From: JANXQE01 sp035294005 | GTDB taxonomy: Bacteria > Verrucomicrobiota > Verrucomicrobiia > Limisphaerales > UBA8199 | NCBI GenBank assembly: GCA_035294005.1 | Contig: DATGLT010000149.1 | Coordinates: forward strand, 1 to 10,098 | Direction of reading: 5' to 3' | Length of the DNA stretch: 10,098 nucleotides | Shown: positions 1 through 7,305 of the stretch, piece after piece | How the letters are laid out: every line of letters starts with the position of its first letter | Position numbering within the stretch: position 1 is the stretch's first letter | Translations under genes and position numbers: made by a program | Notes under the pieces: model-generated | Database searches by the model: none | The model's input: only the letters and a program-made list of their open reading frames with translations | Told to the model about the DNA's origin: nothing

Positions 1-215
1 GTTTACAAAGAGCAGACCAGGAGATGCCCGCACCACGCGGAAGCAAAAATCGCCACGAAAACAGTCGCGCACTCGGGCCCAGCCATTACGCAGGTTCCCC
101 AGCCGTCGAAACAGGAGCAATCGCAGCTCAACAACAAGAGAATGTCCCGCTCGACAGGCAAACCTTGCTTGAGCAGACTCGGTTTGTGCACCTGTTGGTT
201 TCGCTAACCTGTTTG
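1..215. other. Upstream region without a supported gene
   Basis: No protein or RNA gene is recognised here. The frame of the beta-propeller gene stays open back to 24, but the translated stretch has no family features. A minus-strand frame (3-191) encodes a Cys-rich peptide with no resemblance to anything I know. Promoter elements for the beta-propeller gene probably lie here, but I see none that is convincing. Confidence 0.4.
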
Positions 216-1487
216 ATGCGCCGGGCGTTGCCGGTTGTTCGGCTTTTCCTGTGCGCTTCGGTTTCATTTGTTCGGCCAGGCCCTGCTTATGCGGCTGTCA
301 ATTCGGCAAACGACTGGCCGGCCTGGCGCGGCCCAACCAGCGACGGGATTGCGGCGCCGGGCCAGGACCCTACTTTACATTGGAGCGAAAGCGAAGGGGT
401 GTCGTGGAAAACAGCCTTGCCCGGGCGCGGACATAGTTCGCCAACGGTGGTCGGCGACCACATTTACCTGGCCACGGCGGACGCCAGCGATCAATGGGTC
501 CTGTGTCTGAACCGGAGCAACGGACAGCGCGTGTGGGAGACGCGGGTCCATACCGGCAAGGCTGATCCCGGCCATCACTCCAATTCTTCCGCGGCATCCT
601 CGACGGCGGCATGCGATGGCAGCCGGGTTTACATTAACTTCCTGAACGACGGCGACGTTTACACCAGCGCTCTCGACCTGACTGGAAAGCTGCTCTGGCA
701 ACACAAGGTCTGTGGCTTTGTCACTCACCAGGGATTTGGGTCTTCGCCAGTGCTGTACGGAAAGCTTGTGATTGTGTCGGCGGATAACCGGGGCGGTGGT
801 GTCATTGCCGCGCTCAACCGCGATACCGGTGACGAAGTCTGGAGCCAGCCCAGGCCCAAAATTCCCAACTACACCTCGCCGGCGGTTCTCAAAGCCGCGG
901 GCCGCGCCCAGGTGATATTGGCCGGCTGCAATCTCATTTCGAGTTTCGACCCCGACAACGGCAAAAAGCTGTGGGAATTGAACGGATCAACGGAGGAATG
1001 CGTTGTGACACCCGTCACCGACGGCACGCGCATCTTCACCAGCGGCGGCTATCCAAAAAACCATACCGTTGCGGTGTTTGCCGATGGGTCGAGCCGGGTT
1101 GCATGGCAAAACACCGCCCGTGTTTACGTTCCTTCGATGATCCAAAAAGACGGATACCTTTACGCCGTTATGGATGCGGGTGTCGCGGTTTGCTGGGCCG
1201 CCGATACCGGCGACCAGATGTGGAAGGAACGATTGGGTGGAGACTTCTTTGCTTCGCCAGTGATGGTGGGGGACAGGATTTACGCCACCAATGTCCGCGC
1301 CAAAACGTTTGTCTTTGAGGCGACGCCAAAACACTTTGAAATTCTCGCGCAAAACCAACTCGGCGACGAAGCCTACGCATCACCGGTGATTTGCGGCGGT
1401 CGTATTTACCTGCGCGTGGCGACCCACGGAGATAACCGGCAGGAATACCTGTACTGCATCGGCGGCGGCTCAAAAGGCCTTCCGTAA
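216..1487 (+). CDS. Exported PQQ-like (BamB-type) beta-propeller repeat protein
   Basis: Predicted secreted or envelope protein of 423 residues built of PQQ-like beta-propeller blades. Blade-closing motifs of the form D/N-x-G-x-x-x-W recur at about residues 102-107 (NGQRVW), 155-161 (LTGKLLW), 203-209 (DTGDEVW), 247-253 (DNGKKLW) and 330-336 (DTGDQMW). SSP/ASP-V-x-x-G strand motifs lie between them. The mature N-terminus carries DWPAWRGPTSDG, a signature common in planctomycete and verrucomicrobial members. I chose ATG 216 because it is followed by a signal-peptide-like stretch (MRRALPVVRLFLCASVSF) with a plausible AYA cleavage site at residues 24-26. The frame stays open upstream to ATG 24, but those 64 extra codons are hydrophilic, lack family features and would bury the signal peptide. 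No clear Shine-Dalgarno sequence is visible. Such folds act as scaffolds or as PQQ dehydrogenases. I see no evidence for a specific enzymatic activity, so a structural or binding role is as likely. The family call is firm; the function is unknown. Confidence 0.85.
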   Translation: MRRALPVVRLFLCASVSFVRPGPAYAAVNSANDWPAWRGPTSDGIAAPGQDPTLHWSESEGVSWKTALPGRGHSSPTVVGDHIYLATADASDQWVLCLNRSNGQRVWETRVHTGKADPGHHSNSSAASSTAACDGSRVYINFLNDGDVYTSALDLTGKLLWQHKVCGFVTHQGFGSSPVLYGKLVIVSADNRGGGVIAALNRDTGDEVWSQPRPKIPNYTSPAVLKAAGRAQVILAGCNLISSFDPDNGKKLWELNGSTEECVVTPVTDGTRIFTSGGYPKNHTVAVFADGSSRVAWQNTARVYVPSMIQKDGYLYAVMDAGVAVCWAADTGDQMWKERLGGDFFASPVMVGDRIYATNVRAKTFVFEATPKHFEILAQNQLGDEAYASPVICGGRIYLRVATHGDNRQEYLYCIGGGSKGLP

Positions 1488-1545
1488 GGCTCACCGCTTT
1501 GAGGAACGCGGCGCTTTTGCCCTGAGGCACACGGCGGACGCCAGC

Positions 1546-2166
1546 TCAGTTGCCGGTCTGGCCAGGCTGGGAAGCAGGCGCGACGGCTGTGGGAGACGGC
1601 AGTTCCTCTTTGTCTTCCTGGAACCTGGGTGGAGCTGAGATCAGGGCTCGGACGCAGAAAAAGATGCCCAGCACCCCCACCGCCATCGAGACATACCAGA
1701 GCGGCTTGCGGCGGGCGACGACCGCCACCGCGACGATCGCAATCGCGATATGGAACAACGTGGCCGATCCTTCGTACGTTTCATGGGTTTCAAGGTGAGC
1801 CCGGGCGAGCTTTTCCAAATCGCGAGCGCGCGTTTGGATCTCCGGCATTTCCCGCGCGTATTCGGCCTTTTTCTCCTGGTCGCTCTTCCGGGGCTCCACC
1901 TTGTTGATTTCGGCGGCATAAATCCGGGCCTCGAGGATCGACGATTTTATCGATTTCGCCTGGTAATAACTCCAATCGTCGTTGGCTTTGATCCGGATGA
2001 GAGTCGACTGGGTGAGATGACTGGTGGAAAGGGCGGCCGTTGTCGCGGCAAACGCGGCGAGAATCGCCGCAGTTGTCGCCGCCGCGGTGATCCAACGGCT
2101 CCCGTTTCCATGGGTTGCATGATGATGCAGGTCTTCCTGGACCTGCTCGGTCGGATCATCGCTCAT
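1546..2166 (-). CDS. DUF4337 family membrane protein
   Basis: Predicted inner-membrane protein of 206 residues that I assign to DUF4337, a family of unknown function. From the N-terminus it has a His-containing cytoplasmic head (LHHHATHG, residues 13-20), a first hydrophobic segment at about 25-48 rich in Ala and Thr, and the family motif DDWSYYQAKSIK at 63-74. A charged, probably coiled-coil region follows at about 95-132 (many K, E and R), then two more membrane segments at about 135-152 and 156-177. The tail is rich in Pro, Ala and Gln. Three transmembrane segments and a helical soluble loop between the first and second are the usual architecture of the family, and the length is typical. 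The start ATG (complement of 2164-2166) gives the expected N-terminus. No strong ribosome binding site is seen. It is convergent with the beta-propeller gene (58 bases apart) and divergent from the oxidoreductase gene, so it is probably transcribed alone. No function can be inferred from context. Confidence 0.85.
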   Translation of the reverse strand: MSDDPTEQVQEDLHHHATHGNGSRWITAAATTAAILAAFAATTAALSTSHLTQSTLIRIKANDDWSYYQAKSIKSSILEARIYAAEINKVEPRKSDQEKKAEYAREMPEIQTRARDLEKLARAHLETHETYEGSATLFHIAIAIVAVAVVARRKPLWYVSMAVGVLGIFFCVRALISAPPRFQEDKEELPSPTAVAPASQPGQTGN

Positions 2167-2448
2167 TTTTTATCCGGGACATGGTGTTGCGGGCGCAAAT
2201 CTGGATAGCGACTCACAACCGGTCAACCTGAAAAATCAACGGAGCGCGCAAAGCTTTTTCAAACCGTCGCACGGCGGCCGGCGTCGACATGAGGTGCGGG
2301 TCACGCCGATCTTTGCGCCGGTGGCGGGCTGCAACGATGCTTGACCCCGGGCACCCGTTGCTTTTCACTCAGACGTGCGCTCCTGGCAGAGCCTTGGCGC
2401 GCGAAAGCGTCCTGCCAATGTGTCCTATGAACTGAAATTGAACTTACT
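2167..2448. promoter_or_regulatory. Divergent intergenic region between DUF4337 and the Tat oxidoreductase
   Basis: This 282-base gap separates two divergently transcribed genes, so it should hold promoters for both. On the plus strand it contains a sigma-54-like element at 2384-2398 (listed separately). On the minus strand only a weak sigma-70-like pair can be proposed: TTGACC (complement of 2221-2226) followed 17 bases later by CAGATT. I do not rely on it. GCAAC at 2331-2335 and GTTGC at 2357-2361 form a short inverted pair upstream of the sigma-54-like element. No open frame here resembles a protein I know, and no RNA gene was recognised. Confidence 0.5.
2384..2398 (+). promoter_or_regulatory. 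Candidate sigma-54 (RpoN) -24/-12 promoter
   Basis: The sequence TGGCAGAGCCTTGGC matches the sigma-54 consensus TGGCACG-N4-TTGC at the key positions. It has TGGCA at the -24 element, GC at the -12 element (2397-2398), and exactly 12 bases between the two invariant dinucleotide starts (2385 and 2397). The mismatches are CG to GA after TGGCA and one T to G in the -12 box. The predicted start near 2410 would leave a leader of about 39 bases before ATG 2449. An NtrC-family activator is encoded about 1.6 kb downstream. The match is visible in the sequence; promoter activity is inferred. Confidence 0.45.
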
Positions 2449-3831
2449 ATGAGTACATTATCTCGACGTGACTTTATCAAACGAACCTCAACCGCCGCGG
2501 GTGCGGCGGCGTTTAGTTTTCCTTTCGTTGGAAGGGTGCTAGGCGCCAACGACCGGGTCAACGTCGCTTGCATTGGCGCCGGCGGCAAAGGCGACAGCGA
2601 CAGCAGCGACGCGGCGGGCTGCGGGGCCAATATCGTCGCCATTTGCGACGTGGACACAACCACACTGGACAAAAAGTCCAAGCAATTTCCGGACGCAAAG
2701 CGTTTCCAGGATTACCGCAAGCTGTTCGACCAAATCGGCAACCAAATCGATGCCGTAACGGTTTCCACCCCCGATCACAATCACGGCCAGGCGGCGACTC
2801 GCGCAATGAAGCTCGGCAAACATTGTTTTTGCCAAAAGCCGCTGACACAAACCGTGTACGAAGCGCGAACTCTGCGGCGGCTCGCGGGCGAGAAGAAGCT
2901 TGCAACCCAAATGGGAAACCAGGGCAGCGCCGAGAACGGGTTGCGCCGCGCGGTGGAAGTTGTTCAGGCGGGCGTCATCGGAAAGCCGCTCGAATTGCAT
3001 GTCTGGAGCAACCGCCCGATTTGGCCGCAGGGACTGGATCGGCCCGCCGGCCAGGACCCGGTGCCGGCTACTTTGGATTGGGATTGCTGGCTTGGGCCAG
3101 CCCACAAACGTCCCTATAAGAAGGACACCTATCATACTTTCAAATGGCGCGGGTGGCACGACTTCGGCACCGGCGCCCTGGGCGACATGGCTTGTCACAC
3201 CGTGAATATGCCTTTCCGTGCGCTCAAGCTCGGCTACCCGACGGTCGTTGAGTGCGAACTCGCCTCCCGTCCTTATCCCGAGACCTACGCCAAGACCTCG
3301 CGCATTCGGTTCGAATTCCCCGAGCGCGAAGGCCTGCCGCCGCTGAAGTTCTGGTGGTACGACGGGAATCCTGGCGACGAATTGAAACCGCTGCGTCCCG
3401 GCGCCGAACTGACCAAAGAAATTGTCAGCACGATGGGCAACCTGCCCGAGAGCGGCGCGTTGATTGTCGGCGACAAAGGAAAACTCTTCTCGCCGGACGA
3501 CTACGGTGCAAGGTTCTTCGTGGCCATGAAAGGCCAGGACGAATTCCAGTCCGGAGACAACCATGAAGCGTGCAAAGCCGTGCCGCAATCCATCCCGCGA
3601 TCCCCGGGCCACATGCAGGAATGGTTCAGGATGATCAAGGAAGGCACGCCGGCGTACTCGAACTTCGACATCGCCGCGTACCTGACCGAGATTATTCTCC
3701 TGGGCTGCATTGCTGTCCGCATGGGCGAAGGCGTGCGCATGGACTGGGATGGTCCGAACATGAGGTCGACAAACCTCGCGCAAGCCGAACGTCTGGTGCG
3801 CCGGCATAACCGCTCAGGCTGGGACGCATAG
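2449..3831 (+). CDS. Tat-exported Gfo/Idh/MocA-family oxidoreductase
   Basis: NAD(P)-dependent oxidoreductase of 460 residues, probably acting on a sugar, inositol or related polyol; the substrate cannot be read from the sequence. The N-terminus has a twin-arginine signal, SRRDFIK (residues 5-11), followed by an Ala-rich hydrophobic stretch, so export to the periplasm with cofactor bound is expected. The Rossmann domain follows, with the dinucleotide motif GAGGKG at 43-48, an acidic strand end ICDVD at 65-69 and the strand/loop VSTPDHNH at 105-112. The usual EKP motif appears as CQKPLT (128-133), with the Lys kept; this variant is common in the exported verrucomicrobial and planctomycete subfamily, as is TQMGNQ at 153-158. 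The C-terminal alpha/beta domain carries GTGALGDMACHT (240-251), containing the putative catalytic His. ATG 2449 places the Tat motif correctly; no Shine-Dalgarno sequence is evident. It appears to be monocistronic, with a sigma-54-like promoter upstream and a strong terminator downstream. Confidence 0.92.
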   Translation: MSTLSRRDFIKRTSTAAGAAAFSFPFVGRVLGANDRVNVACIGAGGKGDSDSSDAAGCGANIVAICDVDTTTLDKKSKQFPDAKRFQDYRKLFDQIGNQIDAVTVSTPDHNHGQAATRAMKLGKHCFCQKPLTQTVYEARTLRRLAGEKKLATQMGNQGSAENGLRRAVEVVQAGVIGKPLELHVWSNRPIWPQGLDRPAGQDPVPATLDWDCWLGPAHKRPYKKDTYHTFKWRGWHDFGTGALGDMACHTVNMPFRALKLGYPTVVECELASRPYPETYAKTSRIRFEFPEREGLPPLKFWWYDGNPGDELKPLRPGAELTKEIVSTMGNLPESGALIVGDKGKLFSPDDYGARFFVAMKGQDEFQSGDNHEACKAVPQSIPRSPGHMQEWFRMIKEGTPAYSNFDIAAYLTEIILLGCIAVRMGEGVRMDWDGPNMRSTNLAQAERLVRRHNRSGWDA

Positions 3832-3863
3832 CGCTCTTGGTTTTATTTGGGCTCTGACTTCAG

Positions 3864-3892
3864 GGCGGGAACATTCAAGTTCCCGCCTTTTT
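3864..3892 (+). terminator. Rho-independent terminator after the oxidoreductase gene
   Basis: A perfect 9-bp stem (GGCGGGAAC at 3864-3872 pairing with GTTCCCGCC at 3879-3887) with a six-base loop ATTCAA is followed at once by five T residues (3888-3892). It lies 32 bases after the oxidoreductase stop codon. The left side lacks an A-tract, so it should work only in the plus direction. Confidence 0.88.
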
Positions 3893-3980
3893 ACTTCGAA
3901 CCGATGAGCAAATCTCTCTGAGAGTTGTCTGAACTGCATCGAGTGATTTGCCAGTTGTTTCCGCATTGCACCCCGTTTAA

Positions 3981-4002
3981 GTTGCATTCTGCCAGATGCA
4001 AC
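3981..4002. promoter_or_regulatory. Inverted repeat upstream of the NtrC-family regulator (candidate operator)
   Basis: GTTGCAT (3981-3987) and ATGCAAC (3996-4002) form a perfect 7-bp dyad around an eight-base centre (TCTGCCAG). It ends 31 bases before the regulator's ATG. The size and spacing fit a dimeric Fis-type helix-turn-helix protein such as an NtrC-family activator, so autoregulation is possible. A leader hairpin is the alternative. There is no T-tract, so it is not a terminator. The binding role is inference. Confidence 0.35.
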
Positions 4003-4033
4003 CTGGAAAGGGCAGCAGGCGGCTGCTTCCTTG

Positions 4034-5401
4034 ATGACTCCTACTCTGTTAATCGTCGATGACGAAAAGACACAGCGCGAAGGGCTTCGCGCTGCGTTGG
4101 AGGATCACTTTGACGTGTACCTGGCGGAAGACCCAAAGACTGCGATGGACCTGCTCGAAAAAGAGCATTTTGACGTGCTCCTGACCGATTTCCGGCTTCC
4201 GTCTGAGGACGGCACGAAGCTGATCATGCGTGCCAAATCTCTGTCAAAACCGCCTATTTGCATCCTCATGACCGCTTACGGTTCGGAAGAATTGGCGGTG
4301 GAGGCGATGAAAAAAGGGGCGGACGATTACATTGCCAAAGGCAGGCTGCAAATCGATGAACTGGAAATGCGGATTTCCCGCGCGCTCAAGCACCAGAAGC
4401 TCGAGAGTGAAAACGTATCCTTGCACCAGCAGCTCGATTCGAAGTTTCGCGCGGAGAACGTCATCGGCCGCTCGGAAGCCATGCGCAAGGTTCTGGAGGA
4501 TATCCAGCAAGTAGCGCACAGCACGGCCACCGTCCTGCTCCAGGGCGAAAGCGGGACCGGCAAGGAACTCATCGCCAAAACCATTCACCAGCTCAGCCCC
4601 CGCGCGGGCCAGCCGCTCGTGACGGTGCATTGCGCCGCCCTCACTCCCACTTTGCTCGAGAGCGAGTTGTTCGGGCACGAAAAGGGAGCTTTCACCGGCG
4701 CTCATGAACGACGCGTGGGGCGGTTCGAACAGGCTCAAGGCGGCAGCCTTTTCCTGGATGAAATCGGCGAAATTGATGCGTCAACACAGGTGAAGCTGCT
4801 CCGGTTTTTGGGTGAACGGACTTTTGAACGGGTAGGCTCCAATCGGACCCTCACCGCGGACGTTCGGATTATTGCCGCGACCAACAAAAACTTAGAAGAC
4901 CTGGCGAAAGCCGGGACATTCCGCGAAGACCTGTTTTTCAGGCTGCGCGGCGTCGTTCTGTGGTTGCCGCCGTTGAGAGAACGCCCCGAGGACATCCCTT
5001 TGCTGGCCCAGGCTTTTTTGAAGGAATTCGCCGATGCCAACGGCAAACCGGTGACTAGTTACACGCGGGAGGTGCTCGACATCCTGCTTCAATACCGATG
5101 GCCCGGAAACGTGCGTGAACTGCGGACGGCGATGGAACATGCGGTGGTATTCAGCCGCGGCGACAAAATCACTCCCCGTGATTTGCCGCCGTGGGTGCGC
5201 AATGCTCCCGACCAGGCACCTTTGACCCAGAAAGAAATACTGGCGCGCAACAATCTCACGGTTGAAGAGGCGGAAAAGGAATTGATCCTGCGCGCGTTGA
5301 AGGAAACCAATGGCAACCGAACACAGGCTGCCAAGAAGCTTGGGATGAGCCGGCGCAACCTGCACCGCAAATTGCGCGAGTACAAGTTCGAGGGGGTTTG
5401 A
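4034..5401 (+). CDS. NtrC-family sigma-54-dependent response regulator
   Basis: Transcriptional activator of 455 residues with the full three-domain NtrC layout. The receiver domain (about 1-120) has the acidic pair D9/D10, phospho-acceptor D52 in LLTDFRLP, T80 and K102; the residue after the Lys is Gly instead of the usual Pro. The AAA+ domain (about 143-370) has Walker A GESGTGKE (171-178), the sigma-54-contacting loop GAFTGA (218-223), Walker B LFLDEI (239-244), ATN at about 282-284 and RWPGNVREL near 355-363. A Fis-type helix-turn-helix ends the protein at about 428-450 (GMSRRNLHRKLREY). All residues needed for ATP hydrolysis and sigma-54 contact are present, so it should be functional. 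I prefer ATG 4034; an in-frame TTG directly before it (4031) is an alternative. No histidine kinase is encoded in the window, so the signal is unknown. The glycosyltransferase gene follows after five bases and is probably co-transcribed. The gene lies after a strong terminator, so it needs its own promoter in 3893-4033; none is convincing. Confidence 0.95.
   Translation: MTPTLLIVDDEKTQREGLRAALEDHFDVYLAEDPKTAMDLLEKEHFDVLLTDFRLPSEDGTKLIMRAKSLSKPPICILMTAYGSEELAVEAMKKGADDYIAKGRLQIDELEMRISRALKHQKLESENVSLHQQLDSKFRAENVIGRSEAMRKVLEDIQQVAHSTATVLLQGESGTGKELIAKTIHQLSPRAGQPLVTVHCAALTPTLLESELFGHEKGAFTGAHERRVGRFEQAQGGSLFLDEIGEIDASTQVKLLRFLGERTFERVGSNRTLTADVRIIAATNKNLEDLAKAGTFREDLFFRLRGVVLWLPPLRERPEDIPLLAQAFLKEFADANGKPVTSYTREVLDILLQYRWPGNVRELRTAMEHAVVFSRGDKITPRDLPPWVRNAPDQAPLTQKEILARNNLTVEEAEKELILRALKETNGNRTQAAKKLGMSRRNLHRKLREYKFEGV
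5390..5396 (+). promoter_or_regulatory. Shine-Dalgarno sequence for the glycosyltransferase gene
   Basis: The purine run GAGGGGG lies in the last sense codons of the upstream regulator and ends ten bases before ATG 5407. It favours ATG 5407 over the in-frame TTG at 5398, which would leave almost no spacing. The position suggests translational coupling to the regulator. Confidence 0.5.
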
Positions 5402-5406
5402 GCATT

Positions 5407-7305
5407 ATGGTTACCTTACAAGACCTGATTCATCACCTGGAAGTGGGCGAAGGCATGCGCTCCTTCAATAGAGTGATGCGCATTGTCAGTTGCGTGTTCG
5501 CTGTGCTCATCCTTGTGGCGGCTTATGACCTGCGTGCCTACCGAAACTTCTCCACGCAAGAGGCGATGGACTCGGCTCAATTGGCCCGCAACATCGCGGA
5601 GGGCAAAGGGTACAGCACTCTGTTTGTTCGGCCGTTGAGCATTTACCTGCTTCAGCAGCGCCAGGGATTGAGCGGCGGCGAATCGACCAACAACCCCGCC
5701 CCCGCCGATGCCGCCCGGCTTAAAGGTCCTCATCCGGATCTCGCAAATCCGCCTGCGTACCCAGTGTTGCTGGCCGGCCTCATGAAGGTTCTTCCGTTCC
5801 GCTATGCTATTCCAAGCAAACCGCGGAAGTTCTGGAGTTTCCAAGGCAAATTTTACCGTTACCAACCGGACTTCATTATTGCCCTGTGCAACCAGGTGCT
5901 CTTGATGGGGCTGGTGGTGAGCGCCTTCTTTATGGCGCGGCGTCTTTTTGACGCGAACGTGGCCTGGGTCTCCGCAATTGTGCTGATGGGAACAGAAATG
6001 TTGTGGCGGTTCAGTGTTTCAGGCCTTTCGACGATTCTACTGCTCCTGGTGTTCATGGCCCTGATTTGGTGCCTGGTATTGTTCGAAGAAGAAACCCGCC
6101 AGCCCAAATGGACGCGAGGCGGCCTGTTTTTGCTCGCAGCGCTCGCCGGTGTTCTGGTGGGAGTAGGCGGTCTGACTCGCTATGCATTCGGCGTCCTAAT
6201 CATCCCGGTGCTTCTCTTTGTCCTGATCTATTCGCCACGCACTCGCGCGCTCCTGGGGGCTTGTGCCGTGGCCGGCTTTGCCCTCGTCATCCTTCCCTGG
6301 GTTTTGCGGACCTATTCCCTGTCCGGCATGCCCTTTGGCACAGCCAACTATGCACTCATTGAGAATTCTTTCGTATCTCCCGAGGACCGTTTGGAACGCT
6401 CGATCAATCCCGAATTGCTCAGGTCGGTTCACAATTCATTGCCGTTTCTTACCGCCGCTTACCATGTGTTCCCCCAAAAGCTCGTCGCCAACAGCAGGGC
6501 CATTCTCCAAAATGATCTTCCCAGGCTCGCGGGCACTTGGGTCTCCGCGTTCTTTCTCGTTGGACTCCTGGTCAAATTCCGAAGCCCCACTCTCAGCAAG
6601 CTTCGCATGTTTTTGGTGAGCGCCCTCATAATACTGGTCGCCACCCAGGCATTGGGTCGAACGAAGCTATCGGAGGACTCGCCCGACATTAACTCCGAAA
6701 ACCTGCTGATCCTGGCCGCACCGCTGGTCGTCATGTACGGCGTCGCCTTGTTTTTTATTGTCCTCGACCAGTTGGAGTTGCCGTTTTTACAAATGCGCTC
6801 CGTGGTGATTTCGGTGTTTGGCTCAATCGCCTGTCTGCCGCTCATCTTGACGATTCTTCCCCCTAAGATATCGCCCCTGGTTTATCCGCCGTATTATCCG
6901 CCCAGCATCCAAAGCGCCGTTGGCTGGACCAAAGAAGACGAGTTGATGATGAGCGACGTCCCCTGGGCCGTGGCCTGGTACGGACAATCGCAATGTATTT
7001 CACTTTCTTCCAATGCGCGGGTCGAGTTCTTCTCGATTAACGATTATCTCAAACCCATCAGCGCCCTCTACCTTACCTCGCAAACAGTCGACCGCTGGAC
7101 CCAGTCCGGCGACTGGGGCAACCTCTTTCTCCAAACAATCCGGGTTTTGCCGGGTGACAATTCGAAATACCCGCTGCACGTGGCCTTGACCCTTCCGCAG
7201 GGGGGTTCCGCGCCTCCAATTCCTTTCCCGCTGCAGTACTTGCAGGCCGGGTGGCCGATGCAACTCCTGTTCACCTACAGGCAACACTGGCCGACTTCCG
7301 AATAG
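5407..7305 (+). CDS. Polytopic GT-C (GT39/ArnT-like) membrane glycosyltransferase
   Basis: Integral membrane protein of 632 residues, predicted to transfer a sugar from a polyprenyl-phosphate donor at the outer face of the inner membrane. After a short soluble head there is a first membrane segment at about 23-42. A periplasmic loop follows with MDSAQLARNIAEGKGYST (54-71), resembling the first-loop motif of GT-C enzymes that carries the catalytic acidic residue. About nine to ten further hydrophobic segments lie between 155 and 485, including LTRYAFGVLIIP (about 256-267) and ILPWVLRTYSL (about 295-305), both typical of the GT39 group. The C-terminal 140 residues or so are soluble and contain a W-x-A-WYGQ stretch (MMSDVPWAVAWYGQ), often seen in verrucomicrobial and planctomycete relatives. 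The acceptor is unknown: lipid A, a polysaccharide or a protein are all possible. The start is set by GAGGGGG upstream; TTG 5398, which would overlap the regulator stop, and ATG 5455 are alternatives. Its tight spacing to the regulator suggests one operon. Confidence 0.78.
   Translation: MVTLQDLIHHLEVGEGMRSFNRVMRIVSCVFAVLILVAAYDLRAYRNFSTQEAMDSAQLARNIAEGKGYSTLFVRPLSIYLLQQRQGLSGGESTNNPAPADAARLKGPHPDLANPPAYPVLLAGLMKVLPFRYAIPSKPRKFWSFQGKFYRYQPDFIIALCNQVLLMGLVVSAFFMARRLFDANVAWVSAIVLMGTEMLWRFSVSGLSTILLLLVFMALIWCLVLFEEETRQPKWTRGGLFLLAALAGVLVGVGGLTRYAFGVLIIPVLLFVLIYSPRTRALLGACAVAGFALVILPWVLRTYSLSGMPFGTANYALIENSFVSPEDRLERSINPELLRSVHNSLPFLTAAYHVFPQKLVANSRAILQNDLPRLAGTWVSAFFLVGLLVKFRSPTLSKLRMFLVSALIILVATQALGRTKLSEDSPDINSENLLILAAPLVVMYGVALFFIVLDQLELPFLQMRSVVISVFGSIACLPLILTILPPKISPLVYPPYYPPSIQSAVGWTKEDELMMSDVPWAVAWYGQSQCISLSSNARVEFFSINDYLKPISALYLTSQTVDRWTQSGDWGNLFLQTIRVLPGDNSKYPLHVALTLPQGGSAPPIPFPLQYLQAGWPMQLLFTYRQHWPTSE

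Noticed and set aside
157..168. Sigma-54-like sequence AGGCAAACCTTGC upstream of the beta-propeller gene
   Set aside because: The GG and GC elements are 10 bases apart instead of the required 12, so sigma-54 should not recognise it.
3..191. Cys-rich small open frame on the minus strand at the left edge
   Set aside because: The frame is short, has no recognisable motif and is not supported by a ribosome binding site. Chance is the simplest explanation.
1750..2208. 152-codon open frame on the plus strand
   Set aside because: It is antisense to the DUF4337 gene, which has a clear family motif and membrane architecture. The plus-strand product looks random.
2539..3807. Long open frame (422 codons) on the minus strand
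   Set aside because: It lies entirely antisense to the well-supported Gfo/Idh/MocA oxidoreductase. Its translation has no recognisable motifs and has the His/Val/Arg-rich look of a GC-rich shadow frame.
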